Shown: in pieces, positions 44,950-57,924 of the stretch | Layout: each line of letters starts with the position of its first letter | Position numbering within the stretch: the stretch's first letter is position 1 | NCBI GenBank assembly: GCA_022376925.1 | Contig: JAIOJX010000032.1 | Span: 171,455,979-171,519,978, forward strand | Direction of reading: 5' to 3' | From: Tragulus kanchil | Lineage: Eukaryota; Chordata; Mammalia; Artiodactyla; Tragulidae | Length of the DNA stretch: 64,000 nt | The notes under the pieces: model-generated | Told to the model about the DNA's origin: nothing | What the model saw: only the letters and a program-made list of their open reading frames with translations | The model's database searches: none | Position numbers and translations under genes: made by a program

Positions 44950-45500
44950 GAGTGGTTCTCACCGCCGCACGCCCGCCGGGACAGCGGGCTCCGCCCTGCT
45001 CGGCGCCTGACCCACGCTCAGCGGGCCGGCGCCCGCCCGGCACTCGCTCCGCCCCCAGTGGGCGGAGCATCCACGCGGCCGGCCTCCCCTCGGCCTGCGG
45101 CGACGCGGTGCCCGTTTCACGGGTGAGGGCTCCGAGGACCAGATCACGCTTCAGGCGGGCTCTGGATTTAGCAGGCGTTCGGCCCCGACGTTGGGCCCCT
45201 CCAGCCCTTAGCAGGAGTACACGGAAACCACGACGCCACGACACCGCCGCCGCCGCGGTCGCGGGCCCCGTGACCCGCTGGGCCGCGTGAGCCTTCGGAC
45301 CAATCCCCGGCCAAGGCCGGAAGCCTTGGGATTGGCCCATCCCGGCAGGGGGCGGGACTCCTCCTCCGAGAGCGGACGCCTGCCCCGCCCCACTCGATCT
45401 GTCTTCCGCGCGAATCTCGCTTGCTCGCGAGACCGTTGTTCAGCCCCACAATGCATCGGGCGGTGCGCCGCTGCGTCATCTTTCTGCGCCGTCCTGGAGA
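44950..45500. promoter_or_regulatory. Orphan CpG island with promoter motifs
   Basis: CpG-dense block about 14 kb upstream of DYNC1H1. It contains CCAAT at 45300-45304, inverted CCAAT (ATTGG) at 45331-45335, a GC box at 45347-45356, a TCTCGCGAGA-like palindrome at 45423-45432 and a ZNF143-like ccccacaatgcatcgggcgg at about 45443-45462. This cluster and spacing are typical of a TATA-less, possibly bidirectional promoter. No coding exon is recognised on either side, so a non-coding or unannotated transcript is the likeliest product. Activity is inferred. Confidence 0.6.
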
Positions 45501-45663
45501 TTAGGGCCTTTCTCACCCGGAAACCTTGGCTCGGCCCGGCGTTTCTGGAGCATGGGACACGTTTCTTAACCTGCGTACTTCCCATCGCCGCCCCTGCCCT
45601 GGCTGCAAGGCCTTGTTCCTGCGACCTTCACTGAACCCTTGGGTCCCACCTTCGCTTCTGTCT

Positions 45664-47837
45664 TGTCCTGGCTCGAGCTCCAAACTCGCATATGATTTTT
45701 CTCGTTCCATCTAGACTAGGAATACTTAAGCCGTGTTCCTCGACTGGACTTCTGCGGTCTAGGATCCCCTTCAAATTAGACGCAGGATAGGTTGTGGAGG
45801 AGCACTCCTGGATTGGTGGGGGGCCTTCATCAGATTTATATACTAAGAACCCTCGCAGGACGAACGGGGCCCCACTTGGTCCGTCCGTTTTTCTCAGAAC
45901 AGAACCTGGCACAGATACTCAGAAATGCTTATTAAAGGGAAAAGAATATCCTTTTAAAAAAAGAATATCCTAACTTTATTTCTCCCAGTTACCCTCTGCA
46001 CACGCCCCAATCTACTCCAAAGGAACATCTGTATTACCTGCACACAACGTTTGATTGCACACCGCCCTGGTGAGGTCAGGCTCTTCCTTCTGGCAGATCC
46101 AGGTTTGACAGGATTCATCCTCCAGACCTTGACCGGGCTCGTGGACCAGCGAGTGGAGCGGGGAAGCACAGCGCCAGACACTGGCGGTGCAGTGGGAACC
46201 GGGACAGGCGCGGGCGCTGTGCCCGCTGGGCTCACGGTCTCTGGGAGATACCGTGGCGCCCAGGGAAAGGCTGCCTGAGTGCCTCTGGGTGGGTCACCAG
46301 GAGAGCTGAATCTAAAGGATAAGAAGCTGGTAGCGGAGCCAGGGAGAGTGGGCAGCGGCCCGGGTAAAAGTGAGAGTCCACCTGTCACAAGAGAGGGGAG
46401 AGGAGGGGACAGGGCCAGCGTTTTGACCCCGGAGAGTTGCAGGGAACGGTGCAGCTGATGAGTGTGTTTGGAAGAAGCAGAATCAGGGAAGCGCTTCCTG
46501 GAAGCGCTGGCTGGCTCTTTTTGTGAGGGGTGCAAGAGCTGGAGGGAGTTGGGGAGACCGGGGTGCGAAGGGGAGTCCCTGGGCAGAGGCTGGATGTGGA
46601 AATCTGCATGTGTGCAGACGCCTTGCTGGGCCTCATTGTGTCCATCTGTAAAGTGTGGGAGTCTTTAAGGTCCGATTCTTTTTTTTTTTTTTTTTTAGGT
46701 TTTTTGGAGGGGGGAGGCGGGGCGCGTGGGCCACTTCTGTTGGTCTTTCATGTCCTGGCTCGAGCTCCAAACTCGCATATGATTTTTCTCGTTCCATCTA
46801 GACTAGGAATACTTAAGCCGTGTTCCTCGACTGGACTTCTGCGGTCTAGGATCCCCTTCAAATTAGACGCAGGATAGGTTGTGGAGGAGCACTCCTGGAT
46901 TGGTGGGGGGCCTTCATCAGATTTATATACTAAGAACCCTCGCAGGACGAACGGGGCCCCACTTGGTCCGTCCGTTTTTCTCAGAACAGAACCTGGCACA
47001 GATACTCAGAAATGCTTATTAAAGGGAAAAGAATATCCTTTTAAAAAAAGAATATCCTAACTTTATTTCTCCCAGTTACCCTCTGCACACGCCCCAATCT
47101 ACTCCAAAGGAACATCTGTATTACCTGCACACAACGTTTGATTGCACACCGCCCTGGTGAGGTCAGGCTCTTCCTTCTGGCAGATCCAGGTTTGACAGGA
47201 TTCATCCTCCAGACCTTGACCGGGCTCGTGGACCAGCGAGTGGAGCGGGGAAGCACAGCGCCAGACACTGGCGGTGCAGTGGGAACCGGGACAGGCGCGG
47301 GCGCTGTGCCCGCTGGGCTCACGGTCTCTGGGAGATACCGTGGCGCCCCGGGAAAGGCTGCCCGAGTGCCTCTGGGTGGGTCACCAGGAGAGCTGAATCT
47401 AAAGGATAAGAAGCTGGTAGCGGAGCCAGGGAGAGTGGGCAGCGGCCCGGGTAAAAGTGAGAGTCCACCTGTCACAAGAGAGGGGAGAGGAGGGGACAGG
47501 GCCAGCGTTTTGACCCCGGAGAGTTGCAGGGAACGGTGCAGCTGATGAGTGTGTTTGGAAGAAGCAGAATCAGGGAAGCGCTTCCTGGAAGCGCTGGCTG
47601 GCTCTTTTTGTGAGGGGTGCAAGAGCTGGAGGGAGTTGGGGAGACCGGGGTGCGAAGGGGAGTCCCTGGGCAGAGGCTGGATGTGGAAATCTGCATGTGT
47701 GCAGACGCCTTGCTGGGCCTCATTGTGTCCATCTGTAAAGTGTGGGAGTCTTTAAGGTCCGATTCTTTTTTTTTTTTTTTTTTAGGTTTTTTGGAGGGGG
47801 GAGGCGGGGCGCGTGGGCCACTTCTGTTGGTCTTTCA
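45664..47837. repeat. Direct 1087-bp duplication D14
   Basis: 45664-46750 recurs as 46751-47837, with two or three substitutions near 46260/47347. Copy 1 ends in the middle of a SINE that is complete only after copy 2. Confidence 0.95.
46678..46750 (-). mobile_element. Cut-off SINE at the end of duplication copy
   Basis: Only the tail end (T-run, then ccacttctgttggtctttca) of the SINE at 47766 is present. It stops exactly where copy 1 of D14 ends. Confidence 0.8.
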
Positions 47838-48075
47838 TGTATCTATTTTTCATCCGTCTTTGTTCTTTGGCCTGTGTGGGCCTCCCATCGCGGTGGCATC
47901 TGTCGCTGCAGAGCTCTGGCTCTGGGCGCACGCGCTCCAGAGCTCCGTCTCGGTCATTGGACACATCGGTCCAGCCGCTCCGCGGCACGTGGGATCTTCC
48001 CAGGCCAGGGATCGAACCGGCGCCCCTTGCACTGCAAGGCGGTGTCCTTACCCACTGGACCACCAGGGAAGCCCC
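47766..48075 (-). mobile_element. CHR-type SINE, reverse orientation
   Basis: T-run, ggcctgtgtgggcctcccat, reversed B box ccagggatcgaaccgg, ending ccaccagggaagcccc. Duplicated at 48859-49168 by D15. Confidence 0.82.
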
Positions 48076-48280
48076 TGGTGAGGATTTAGAACTGATTACA
48101 GCAGGGAGGAGCAGGAAGGGAGGCAGGCGAAAGGACCCAGACACAGGCGAGTGAGACCCAAGGGCCAGCCCAGGCCAGACCTCCGGAATCCAGCTGTGTG
48201 CCTTAGGCTGCTGACTCCAGCTCCCAGGGGCCCGGTTTATTCTTTTAATTTGGGAATAGTAGTAATAATAATGCTGGGTT

Positions 48281-48520
48281 AGGCTTCCCTGGTGGTCCAG
48301 TGGGTAAAGAGTCTGCCTTCCAGTGCAAGGGGCACCAGTTTGATCCCTGGACCTGGAAGATCACACGGGCCGTGGAGCGACTGGACCGGTGTGTCCAATT
48401 ACGAGCTGGTGTTCTGCAACGAGAGAGGCCACTGCAATGAGAGGCCCACACAGGCCAGAGAATAAAGATGGATGAAAATAAATACATAAAAATCCAATAA
48501 AAGAGGTCAAAATTTAAAAA
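48281..48520 (+). mobile_element. CHR-type SINE, 'aggcccacacaggcc' subtype
   Basis: Head aggcttccctggtggtccag, B box agtttgatccctgg, 3' module and A tail. Flanked by aataatgctgggtta on both sides (target-site duplication). Copies at 49374-49613 and 50454-50693 come from D15 and D16. Confidence 0.83.
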
Positions 48521-49280
48521 AATAATGCTGGGTTATTAGAAAGACACCAGGTCTTTGGGTTTTAGAGGTGACAAGAGAGGGGAGAGGAGGGACAGGGCCA
48601 GCGTTTTGACCCCGGAGAGTTGCAGGGAACGGTGCAGCTGATGAGTGTGTTTGGAAGAAGCAGAATCAGGAAGCGCTTCCTGGAAGCGCTGGCTGGCTCT
48701 TTGTGAGGGGTGCAAGAGCTGGAGGGAGTTGGGGAGACCGGGGTGCGAAGGGGAGTCCCTGGGCAGAGGCTGGATGTGGAAATCTGCATGTGTGCAGACG
48801 CCTTGCTGGGCCTCATTGTGTCCATCTGTAAAGTGTGGGAGTCTTTAAGGTCCGATTCTTTTTTTTTTTTTTTTTTAGGTTTTTTGGAGGGGGGAGGCGG
48901 GGCGCGTGGGCCACTTCTGTTGGTCTTTCATGTATCTATTTTTCATCCGTCTTTGTTCTTTGGCCTGTGTGGGCCTCCCATCGCGGTGGCATCTGTCGCT
49001 GCAGAGCTCTGGCTCTGGGCGCACGCGCTCCAGAGCTCCGTCTCGGTCATTGGACACATCGGTCCAGCCGCTCCGCGGCACGTGGGATCTTCCCAGGCCA
49101 GGGATCGAACCGGCGCCCCTTGCACTGCAAGGCGGTGTCCTTACCCACTGGACCACCAGGGAAGCCCCTGGTGAGGATTTAGAACTGATTACAGCAGGGA
49201 GGAGCAGGAAGGGAGGCAGGCGAAAGGACCCAGACACAGGCGAGTGAGACCCAAGGGCCAGCCCAGGCCAGACCTCCGGA

Positions 49281-51421
49281 ATCCAGCTGTGTGCCTTAGG
49301 CTGCTGACTCCAGCTCCCAGGGGCCCGGTTTATTCTTTTAATTTGGGAATAGTAGTAATAATAATGCTGGGTTAGGCTTCCCTGGTGGTCCAGTGGGTAA
49401 AGAGTCTGCCTTCCAGTGCAAGGGGCACCAGTTTGATCCCTGGACCTGGAAGATCACACGGGCCGTGGAGCGACTGGACCGGTGTGTCCAATTACGAGCT
49501 GGTGTTCTGCAACGAGAGAGGCCACTGCAATGAGAGGCCCACACAGGCCAGAGAATAAAGATGGATGAAAATAAATACATAAAAATCCAATAAAAGAGGT
49601 CAAAATTAAAAAAAATAATAATGCTGGGTTATTAGAAAGACACCAGGTCTTTGGGTTTTAGAGGTGACCGAAGCCAGGGAACAGCAACACTGATTTGCAT
49701 ACATAAAAATAATCTCTGGAAAATAAGTGAGTGCCTCTGGGGAGGGGAACTGGGTAAATGGGTAATTTTGGGCAAGGGAGGGAGGGCACAGAGGGTTGGA
49801 AGGAGGTTTGTTGGTTTTGTTTTTGTTTTTTTAACTGCTTTTCATTTTGAATTTTGAACAACATGGCAAATCAGAGAGCGATGCCAGGCTTTGGTGTTTG
49901 TGCACTGCTCCCAGCTGAGCACACGCCAGACCTACAGGCAGAGGGAGTGTTAGCGAGGGTGCATTCTGGGTACCGGAACACCCGAGTTCCGATGGAGGGT
50001 TTCCCCACCAACACACCTTGGATTTATGTTCTTCATTCATAAATTTGGGGACAAGTGAGGGCTTTACAGAGGGTAAAGCAAAAACCATAGGACCCTGCTG
50101 GCCTGCAATCGGGTTTGGGTTCTGCTAGTAACTAGTGAGTGAGTAAATCGCTTCATCCCTCAGAATCTCAGTGTTCTCTGAAAAAAATGGGGCTTATGAA
50201 CACTAACCTAACTGTTGTGAGAATTTGGTAAAATGCTGTGTGCAGAGGGAGAGTCGAGTGTGGTGTAGGTGCTCAGGAAGAATTCCCTGTGGGTGGGGAG
50301 GGATGGACCGGGTGTTTGGGGTGGGCAGATGCAAACTGTTCCAGTTGCTCGTGAGGGATTATCCAGCTGTGTGCCTTAGGCTGCTGACTCCAGCTCCCAG
50401 GGGCCCGGTTTATTCTTTTAATTTGGGAATAGTAGTAATAATAATGCTGGGTTAGGCTTCCCTGGTGGTCCAGTGGGTAAAGAGTCTGCCTTCCAGTGCA
50501 AGGGGCACCAGTTTGATCCCTGGACCTGGAAGATCACACGGGCCGTGGAGCGACTGGACCGGTGTGTCCAATTACGAGCTGGTGTTCTGCAACGAGAGAG
50601 GCCACTGCAATGAGAGGCCCACACAGGCCAGAGAATAAAGATGGATGAAAATAAATACATAAAAATCCAATAAAAGAGGTCAAAATTAAAAAAAATAATG
50701 CTGGGTTATTAGAAAGACACCAGGTCTTTGGGTTTTAGAGGTGACCGAAGCCAGGGAACAGCAACACTGATTTGCATACATAAAAATAATCTCTGGAAAA
50801 TAAGTGAGTGCCTCTGGGGAGGGGAACTGGGTAAATGGGTAATTTTGGGCAAGGGAGGGAGGGCACAGAGGGTTGGAAGGAGGTTTGTTGGTTTTGTTTT
50901 TGTTTTTTTAACTGCTTTTCATTTTGAATTTTGAACAACATGGCAAATCAGAGAGCGATGCCAGGCTTTGGTGTTTGTGCACTGCTCCCAGCTGAGCACA
51001 CGCCAGACCTACAGGCAGAGGGAGTGTTAGCGAGGGTGCATTCTGGGTACCGGAACACCCGAGTTCCGATGGAGGGTTTCCCCACCAACACACCTTGGAT
51101 TTATGTTCTTCATTCATAAATTTGGGGACAAGTGAGGGCTTTACAGAGGGTAAAGCAAAAACCATAGGACCCTGCTGGCCTGCAATCGGGTTTGGGTTCT
51201 GCTAGTAACTAGTGAGTGAGTAAATCGCTTCATCCCTCAGAATCTCAGTGTTCTCTGAAAAAAATGGGGCTTATGAACACTAACCTAACTGTTGTGAGAA
51301 TTTGGTAAAATGCTGTGTGCAGAGGGAGAGTCGAGTGTGGTGTAGGTGCTCAGGAAGAATTCCCTGTGGGTGGGGAGGGATGGACCGGGTGTTTGGGGTG
51401 GGCAGATGCAAACTGTTCCAG
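49281..51421. repeat. Direct ~1080-bp duplication D16
   Basis: 49281-50345 recurs as 50361-51421. It overlaps D15, so the SINE at 48281 occurs three times (48281, 49374, 50454). Confidence 0.95.
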
Positions 51422-51439
51422 GTAAACAACGCCCTGCTG

Positions 51440-51585
51440 TGGCGTGCAGGGCATTATATCCAGCATCCTGTGATAAACCATAATGGAAAAGAACATAGAA
51501 AAGAAGGTATATACGTATCACTGAATTACTTTGCAGTACAGCAGAAGTTAACACAAGGCTGTAAATCAACTATACTTAAAAAGAA
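51440..51585 (+). mobile_element. L1 3' end fragment
   Basis: gtgataaaccataatggaaa, then cactgaattactttgcagta and ggctgtaaatcaactatact, ending in A-rich sequence. Duplicated at 52582-52728. Confidence 0.75.
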
Positions 51586-51755
51586 ATTCCATTCTTTTCT
51601 TCACTTCCAGCTTAGAAGAGCCCATGACCGACCATGAGGCTGGAGAAACGTAACCAAGTTAAATGTTTGCTTTATTCCACCTCGCAAGAGCTTAATTTCA
51701 TTTAAAGGCCTTTAGAATATGTGCTGCTGGGAGAACGCATCAAGAAGCACAGAGT

Positions 51756-52111
51756 GGGGCCTTCCTGGTAGCTCAGTGGTAAAGAGTTCGCCTGCCAATG
51801 CAGGAGCCACGGGTTCAGTCCCTGATCTGGGAAGATCCCACATGCTATGCAGCAACTAAGCCCGTGAGTCACAACTATTGAGCCTGGGCTCTAGAGCCTT
51901 GGAGCCACAACTGTGGAGCCCGTGAGCTGCAACTACTGAAGCCCGTGTGCCTTAGAGCCCGAGTTCCACAAGAGAAGTCACCACAACAAGAAGCCTGCCC
52001 ACCTCAACCAGCGAGTAGCCTCCACTCCCTGCAACTAGAGAAGAGCCTGTGGAAGCAGTGACGACCTAGAAGAGCCAAAAATAAACAAATAAATAAACAT
52101 TAAAAAAAAAA
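51756..52111 (+). mobile_element. Long CHR-type SINE with 14-base target-site duplication
   Basis: Head ggccttcctggtagctcagt, B box gttcagtccctgatc, several gagcc(c)gtgag modules and an A-rich tail. agaagcacagagtg occurs directly before and after. Duplicated at 52899-53253 by D17. Confidence 0.85.
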
Positions 52112-53394
52112 GAAGCACAGAGTGTTCGGTTCACAGCACAATCTGACCAGCAATTATGTAAGAAACAGCTGAGCGTGAGAAGGCTCAAGGGAGGCCTCCC
52201 ATACGCCAGAGGGTGGGGGAATCGCTGCGGGAGCCCCGGCGCCCTCTGGTGGTAAGGGGGGAGGCTGCGGGTCGGCGTGGTGTCCCGAGAGGCTGCCGAC
52301 CTGACTGATGACAAGGGAGTGGTTCCGGCACTTAAGATCAGGACACATATTCCAAAATATAAGCTCTTGGACATCCCTCAGAATCTCAGTGTTCTCTGAA
52401 AAAAATGGGGCTTATGAACACTAACCTAACTGTTGTGAGAATTTGGTAAAATGCTGTGTGCAGAGGGAGAGTCGAGTGTGGTGTAGGTGCTCAGGAAGAA
52501 TTCCCTGTGGGTGGGGAGGGATGGACCGGGTGTTTGGGGTGGGCAGATGCAAACTGTTCCAGGTAAACAACGCCCTGCTGTGGCGTGCAGGGCATTATAT
52601 CCAGCATCCTGTGATAAACCATAATGGAAAAGAACATAGAAAAGAAGGTATATACGTATCACTGAATTACTTTGCAGTACAGCAGAAGTTAACACAAGGC
52701 TGTAAATCAACTATACTTAAAAAGAAATTCCATTCTTTTCTTCACTTCCAGCTTAGAAGAGCCCATGACCGACCATGAGGCTGGAGAAACGTAACCAAGT
52801 TAAATGTTTGCTTTATTCCACCTCGCAAGAGCTTAATTTCATTTAAAGGCCTTTAGAATATGTGCTGCTGGGAGAACGCATCAAGAAGCACAGAGTGGGG
52901 GCCTTCCCTGGTAGCTCAGTGGTAAAGAGTTCGCCTGCCAATGCAGGAGCCACGGGTTCAGTCCCTGATCTGGGAAGATCCCACATGCTATGCAGCAACT
53001 AAGCCCGTGAGTCACAACTATTGAGCCTGGGCTCTAGAGCCTTGGAGCCACAACTGTGGAGCCCGTGAGCTGCAACTACTGAAGCCCGTGTGCCTTAGAG
53101 CCCGAGTTCCACAAGAGAAGTCACCACAACAAGAAGCCTGCCCACCTCAACCAGCGAGTAGCCTCCACTCCCTGCAACTAGAGAAGAGCCTGTGGAAGCA
53201 GTGACGACCTAGAAGAGCCAAAAATAAACAAATAAATAAACATTAAAAAAAAAAGAAGCACAGAGTGTTCGGTTCACAGCACAATCTGACCAGCAATTAT
53301 GTAAGAAACAGCTGAGCGTGAGAAGGCTCAAGGGAGGCCTCCCATACGCCAGAGGGTGGGGGAATCGCTGCGGGAGCCCCGGCGCCCTCTGGTG

Positions 53395-55560
53395 GTAAGG
53401 GGGGAGGCTGCGGGTCGGCGTGGTGTCCCGAGAGGCTGCCGACCTGACTGATGACAAATGTTGCCTTGATAGGTGACACGCGATTTCTACAAAACCAGGA
53501 ACGTACACGTGTAAGATCAGGACACATATTCCAAAAATATATAAGCTCTTGGAATATTTAATTTTGCAATACCGACCTATATAGTGTATGGTATAATATA
53601 TATTGGTCATTTATTTGCTCAGTTGTGTCCGATTCTTTGTAATCCCATGGACTGCAGCACTCCAGGCTTCCGCGTCCCTCACTGTCTCCTGCAGCCTCCT
53701 CAGACTCAGGTCTCCTCACTCAGCAGTGGTCACCCACCATCTCATCCTCGGTCGCCCTGCTCCTCCCGCCCTCAGTCTTTCCCAGCACCAGGGTCTTTTC
53801 CAGTGAGTCGGCTCTTCACATCAGGTGGCCAAAGACATATATCTATATATATATTTATATATATATATATGCATTATATACAATATGTATTCATTATGTA
53901 TAATATATATTTATTACACATAATATATTCATTATATATTATATATTTATAATTCATAATATATATGACTTTGAGCAAACTCTGGGAGATAGTGGAGGAC
54001 ACAGGAGCCGGGCCTGCTGCTCTCCATGAGGTCGTAAAGAATCAGACACGATTCCGTGACAGAACAACAGCATTTTAAAAATTATTTTTATTTTGCTTTT
54101 ACAGAGTTTTGTTGTGAACAACAGCATTTTATCTATCTTATCTATTCTATTTTGGGATACTATACATGTGTGTGCATATAATGTGCTTTTATTATGCTCC
54201 ACAGCAGGGCGTTGTTGTTTACCTGTTTTGGAACTTGCTTGCTTCCTCTTGCTTGTTCCAAATATCTTTCCATATAAGAACATACAGTTTTTACACATTT
54301 TCAATTTTAAAAAACTTTTATGGGATAGCTGACATAGATGCACCTTAGGTCTGTGGCTCCGTACCTTTTTAGGTGTGTGTACACTCCTTTTCCCAACAGA
54401 TGAAAATGGTTCCTAACCACGGAGTTGATCGCTGGCTGCGCTGCAGCACCATCCATCCAACGGACGGTCAGAGAAAACCACGGGCGAGGGGCCTCTGGGG
54501 GGCTGCGGGTCGGCGTGGTGTCCCGAGAGGCTGATGTCTTGCCTTGATAGGTGACACGCGATTCTACAAAACCAGGAACGTACACGTGTAAGATCAGGAC
54601 ACATATTCCAAAATATATAAGCTCTTGGAATATTTAATTTTGCAATACCGACCTATATAGTGTATGGTATAATATATATTGGTCATTTATTTGCTCAGTT
54701 GTGTCCGATTCTTTGTAATCCCATGGACTGCAGCACTCCAGGCTTCCGCGTCCCTCACTGTCTCCTGCAGCCTCCTCAGACTCAGGTCTCCTCACTCAGC
54801 AGTGGTCACCCACCATCTCATCCTCGGTCGCCCTGCTCCTCCCGCCCTCAGTCTTTCCCAGCACCAGGGTCTTTTCCAGTGAGTCGGCTCTTCACATCAG
54901 GTGGCCAAAGACATATATCTATATATATATTTATATATATATATATGCATTATATACAATATGTATTCATTATGTATAATATATATTTATTACACATAAT
55001 ATATTCATTATATATTATATATTTATAATTCATAATATATATGACTTTGAGCAAACTCTGGGAGATAGTGGAGGACACAGGAGCCGGGCCTGCTGCTCTC
55101 CATGAGGTCGTAAAGAATCAGACACGATTCCGTGACAGAACAACAGCATTTTAAAAATTATTTTTATTTTGCTTTTACAGAGTTTTGTTGTGAACAACAG
55201 CATTTTATCTATCTTATCTATTCTATTTTGGGATACTATACATGTGTGTGCATATAATGTGCTTTTATTATGCTCCACAGCAGGGCGTTGTTGTTTACCT
55301 GTTTTGGAACTTGCTTGCTTCCTCTTGCTTGTTCCAAATATCTTTCCATATAAGAACATACAGTTTTTACACATTTTCAATTTTAAAAAACTTTTATGGG
55401 ATAGCTGACATAGATGCACCTTAGGTCTGTGGCTCCGTACCTTTTTAGGTGTGTGTACACTCCTTTTCCCAACAGATGAAAATGGTTCCTAACCACGGAG
55501 TTGATCTGCTGGCTGCGCTGCAGCACCATCCATCCTACGGACGGTCAGAGGGAAACACAG
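53395..55560. repeat. Direct 1076-bp duplication D18
   Basis: 53395-54485 recurs from about 54487 to 55560. The start of copy 2 lacks a block present in copy 1 (53436-53455), and the tail of copy 1 is degraded. Confidence 0.93.
53608..54070. mobile_element. BovB 3' fragments in opposite orientations around an AT-rich core
   Basis: Reverse BovB piece at 53608-53832 (gctcagttgtgtccgattct to catcaggtggccaaag), an almost pure A/T stretch at 53836-53960, then a forward BovB/Bov-A end at 53968-54070 (aaactctgggagatagtgga). All repeated at 54684-55146 by D18. Confidence 0.72.
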
Positions 55561-55670
55561 CCGACCTCGGCTTCTGGGGCGAGAGCGGGTGTCCGCCCAT
55601 CGCTGCCGACGGCGGGGGGGAAGCTGAGCTCCATTCTGGCTCGCGCAGCGATGACAGGTGTTTTTAAAGG

Positions 55671-57860
55671 AGGGACGCGAGTGGGAAGGGGCGTGTTGCA
55701 GGGAGGGATTCAAGGGAAAAATCACCAAGGAGGGTGAGTGCCGATGAGACGGGCAGCTGCTGCTCGTTGTCCGTCAGACTACTGCCTCCACCGAAGCCCT
55801 GTCCTTCCTGACGAGTCCATTTCAAGGGAACGGCTTTCAGGTCTTTGAGAAAGACGCTCCTGTACAAGGTTTATATCCATCAGCAGTAAACGAAAATGCT
55901 ATTTCCTTCCTCCTTCCCACTGTGATATAAATTGCTTTTTCAACTCCGTGGTGACCGGCTTATCCCATCAGGGTGGCTGACTGGCCAAGGATGAGCCCCT
56001 TCCCTCTGGAAGCCCTTGCTGTTTCTCTGCGAAACGGGGCGAGGATACCTAGTAATTACAGCAGGTGCTGTCCGCTGAGCTTCCTCTGCCTGCTCTAGCC
56101 AGTCGTTTCTTTAATCCTCCCGAACACCTGCAAGGACTGCATCATTATCTGCATCTCACAGATGGGGGCTTGGAGCGGGAGGGAGCTGGAGTCACGGTCC
56201 TGTCCAAGGCTGCGGGACACCTTCCTTCCTGGAGCCCACCCTCGGAGGGTGAGCTGGACGCTGCCAGGGGTTGACAGGTGCTTCGGCATCCGGATGGGGG
56301 GCATTATGGTAATCACCTGCTTGACGTTTCCTCAGAGCGTAGACGGGGCACCTCCAGGGAGGCCCTGTCGGAGGAAAGGGATTCTTTTCCCTCCTTTATA
56401 GCAAGAGGAAGGCCAGCTGCCTCTTGTGAACTCTGGGTCATCACCTGTAGCGTCCTCTACAGAGCAGATGTCACGGACAGAGATTCTGCCAGGGCATTCC
56501 ATGAAAAGTACGTGTACTTTTTGAAAACTAGAAAATGTGTGGTCTTAAGTGACTAAGCCTTGCTGGTCCTGTATAGTGGACTGAAGATGATTCTCAAAAG
56601 CTTTTCCCAAATGTTCTGAGAAACTTAGACTTTAATATGGGATTTACTTATTTATTTATACATGCTGTGCAGCTTGGCAGAATCTTAGTTCCCTGACCAG
56701 GGAGGGAAGCTGAAACCTGGCACTGTGAAAGCACCCAACTGGACAACCAGGGTCGTTGGTTCCAGACGCAAGTGAGCGGACGCGAGTGGGAAGGCGCGTT
56801 GCAGGAGGGATTCAAGGAAAAATCACCAAGGAGGGTGAGTGCCGATGAGACGGGCAGCTGCTGCTCGTTGTCCGTCAGACTACTGCCTCCACCGAAGCCC
56901 TGTCCTTCCTGACGAGTCCATTTCAAGGGAACGGCTTTCAGGTCTTTGAGAAAGACGCTCCTGTACAAGGTTTATATCCATCAGCAGTAAACGAAAATGC
57001 TATTTCCTTCCTCCTTCCCACTGTGATATAAATTGCTTTTTCAACTCCGTGGTGACCGGCTTATCCCATCAGGGTGGCTGACTGGCCAAGGATGAGCCCC
57101 TTCCCTCTGGAAGCCCTTGCTGTTTCTCTGCGAAACGGGGCGAGGATACCTAGTAATTACAGCAGGTGCTGTCCGCTGAGCTTCCTCTGCCTGCTCTAGC
57201 CAGTCGTTTCTTTAATCCTCCCGAACACCTGCAAGGACTGCATCATTATCTGCATCTCACAGATGGGGGCTTGGAGCGGGAGGGAGCTGGAGTCACGGTC
57301 CTGTCCAAGGCTGCGGGACACCTTCCTTCCTGGAGCCCACCCTCGGAGGGTGAGCTGGACGCTGCCAGGGGTTGACAGGTGCTTCGGCATCCGGATGGGG
57401 GGCATTATGGTAATCACCTGCTTGACGTTTCCTCAGAGCGTAGACGGGGCACCTCCAGGGAGGCCCTGTCGGAGGAAAGGGATTCTTTTCCCTCCTTTAT
57501 AGCAAGAGGAAGGCCAGCTGCCTCTTGTGAACTCTGGGTCATCACCTGTAGCGTCCTCTACAGAGCAGATGTCACGGACAGAGATTCTGCCAGGGCATTC
57601 CATGAAAAGTACGTGTACTTTTTGAAAACTAGAAAATGTGTGGTCTTAAGTGACTAAGCCTTGCTGGTCCTGTATAGTGGACTGAAGATGATTCTCAAAA
57701 GCTTTTCCCAAATGTTCTGAGAAACTTAGACTTTAATATGGGATTTACTTATTTATTTATACATGCTGTGCAGCTTGGCAGAATCTTAGTTCCCTGACCA
57801 GGGAGGGAAGCTGAAACCTGGCACTGTGAAAGCACCCAACCCACTGGACAACCAGGGAAT
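55671..57860. repeat. Direct 1101-bp duplication D19
   Basis: 55671-56755 recurs as 56776-57860. Four bases are missing in the first 50 bases of copy 2, and the tail of copy 1 lacks bases inside a SINE. Confidence 0.95.
56090..56225 (+). repeat. MIR-like fragment
   Basis: tttaatcctcccgaacacct, then catcattatctgcatctcac and agatgggggcttggagcg fit a diverged MIR 3' part. Repeated at 57191-57326 by D19. Confidence 0.5.
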
Positions 57861-57865
57861 TCCAT
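57745..57865 (-). mobile_element. Short CHR-1-like SINE, reverse orientation
   Basis: tttacttatttatttataca, then cttagttccctgaccaggga and cccactggacaaccagggaa. A damaged copy lies at 56644-56755 at the end of D19 copy 1. Confidence 0.7.
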
Positions 57866-57924
57866 GAGAATTTTTGTTTTAATCTGAAAAATACTGAATT
57901 CTCACTTGTTAAAAAAACATTTCC

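Larger units (their letters stand above)
47472..49668. repeat. Direct 1093-bp duplication D15
   Basis: 47472-48568 recurs as 48569-49668. Four homopolymer bases are missing in the first 130 bases of copy 2. It overlaps D14, so part is present three times. Confidence 0.95.
51231..53540. repeat. Direct ~1141-bp duplication D17
   Basis: 51231-52371 recurs from 52372. The last 80 bases of copy 1 are a compressed version of 53450-53549, a damaged tail. Confidence 0.95.
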
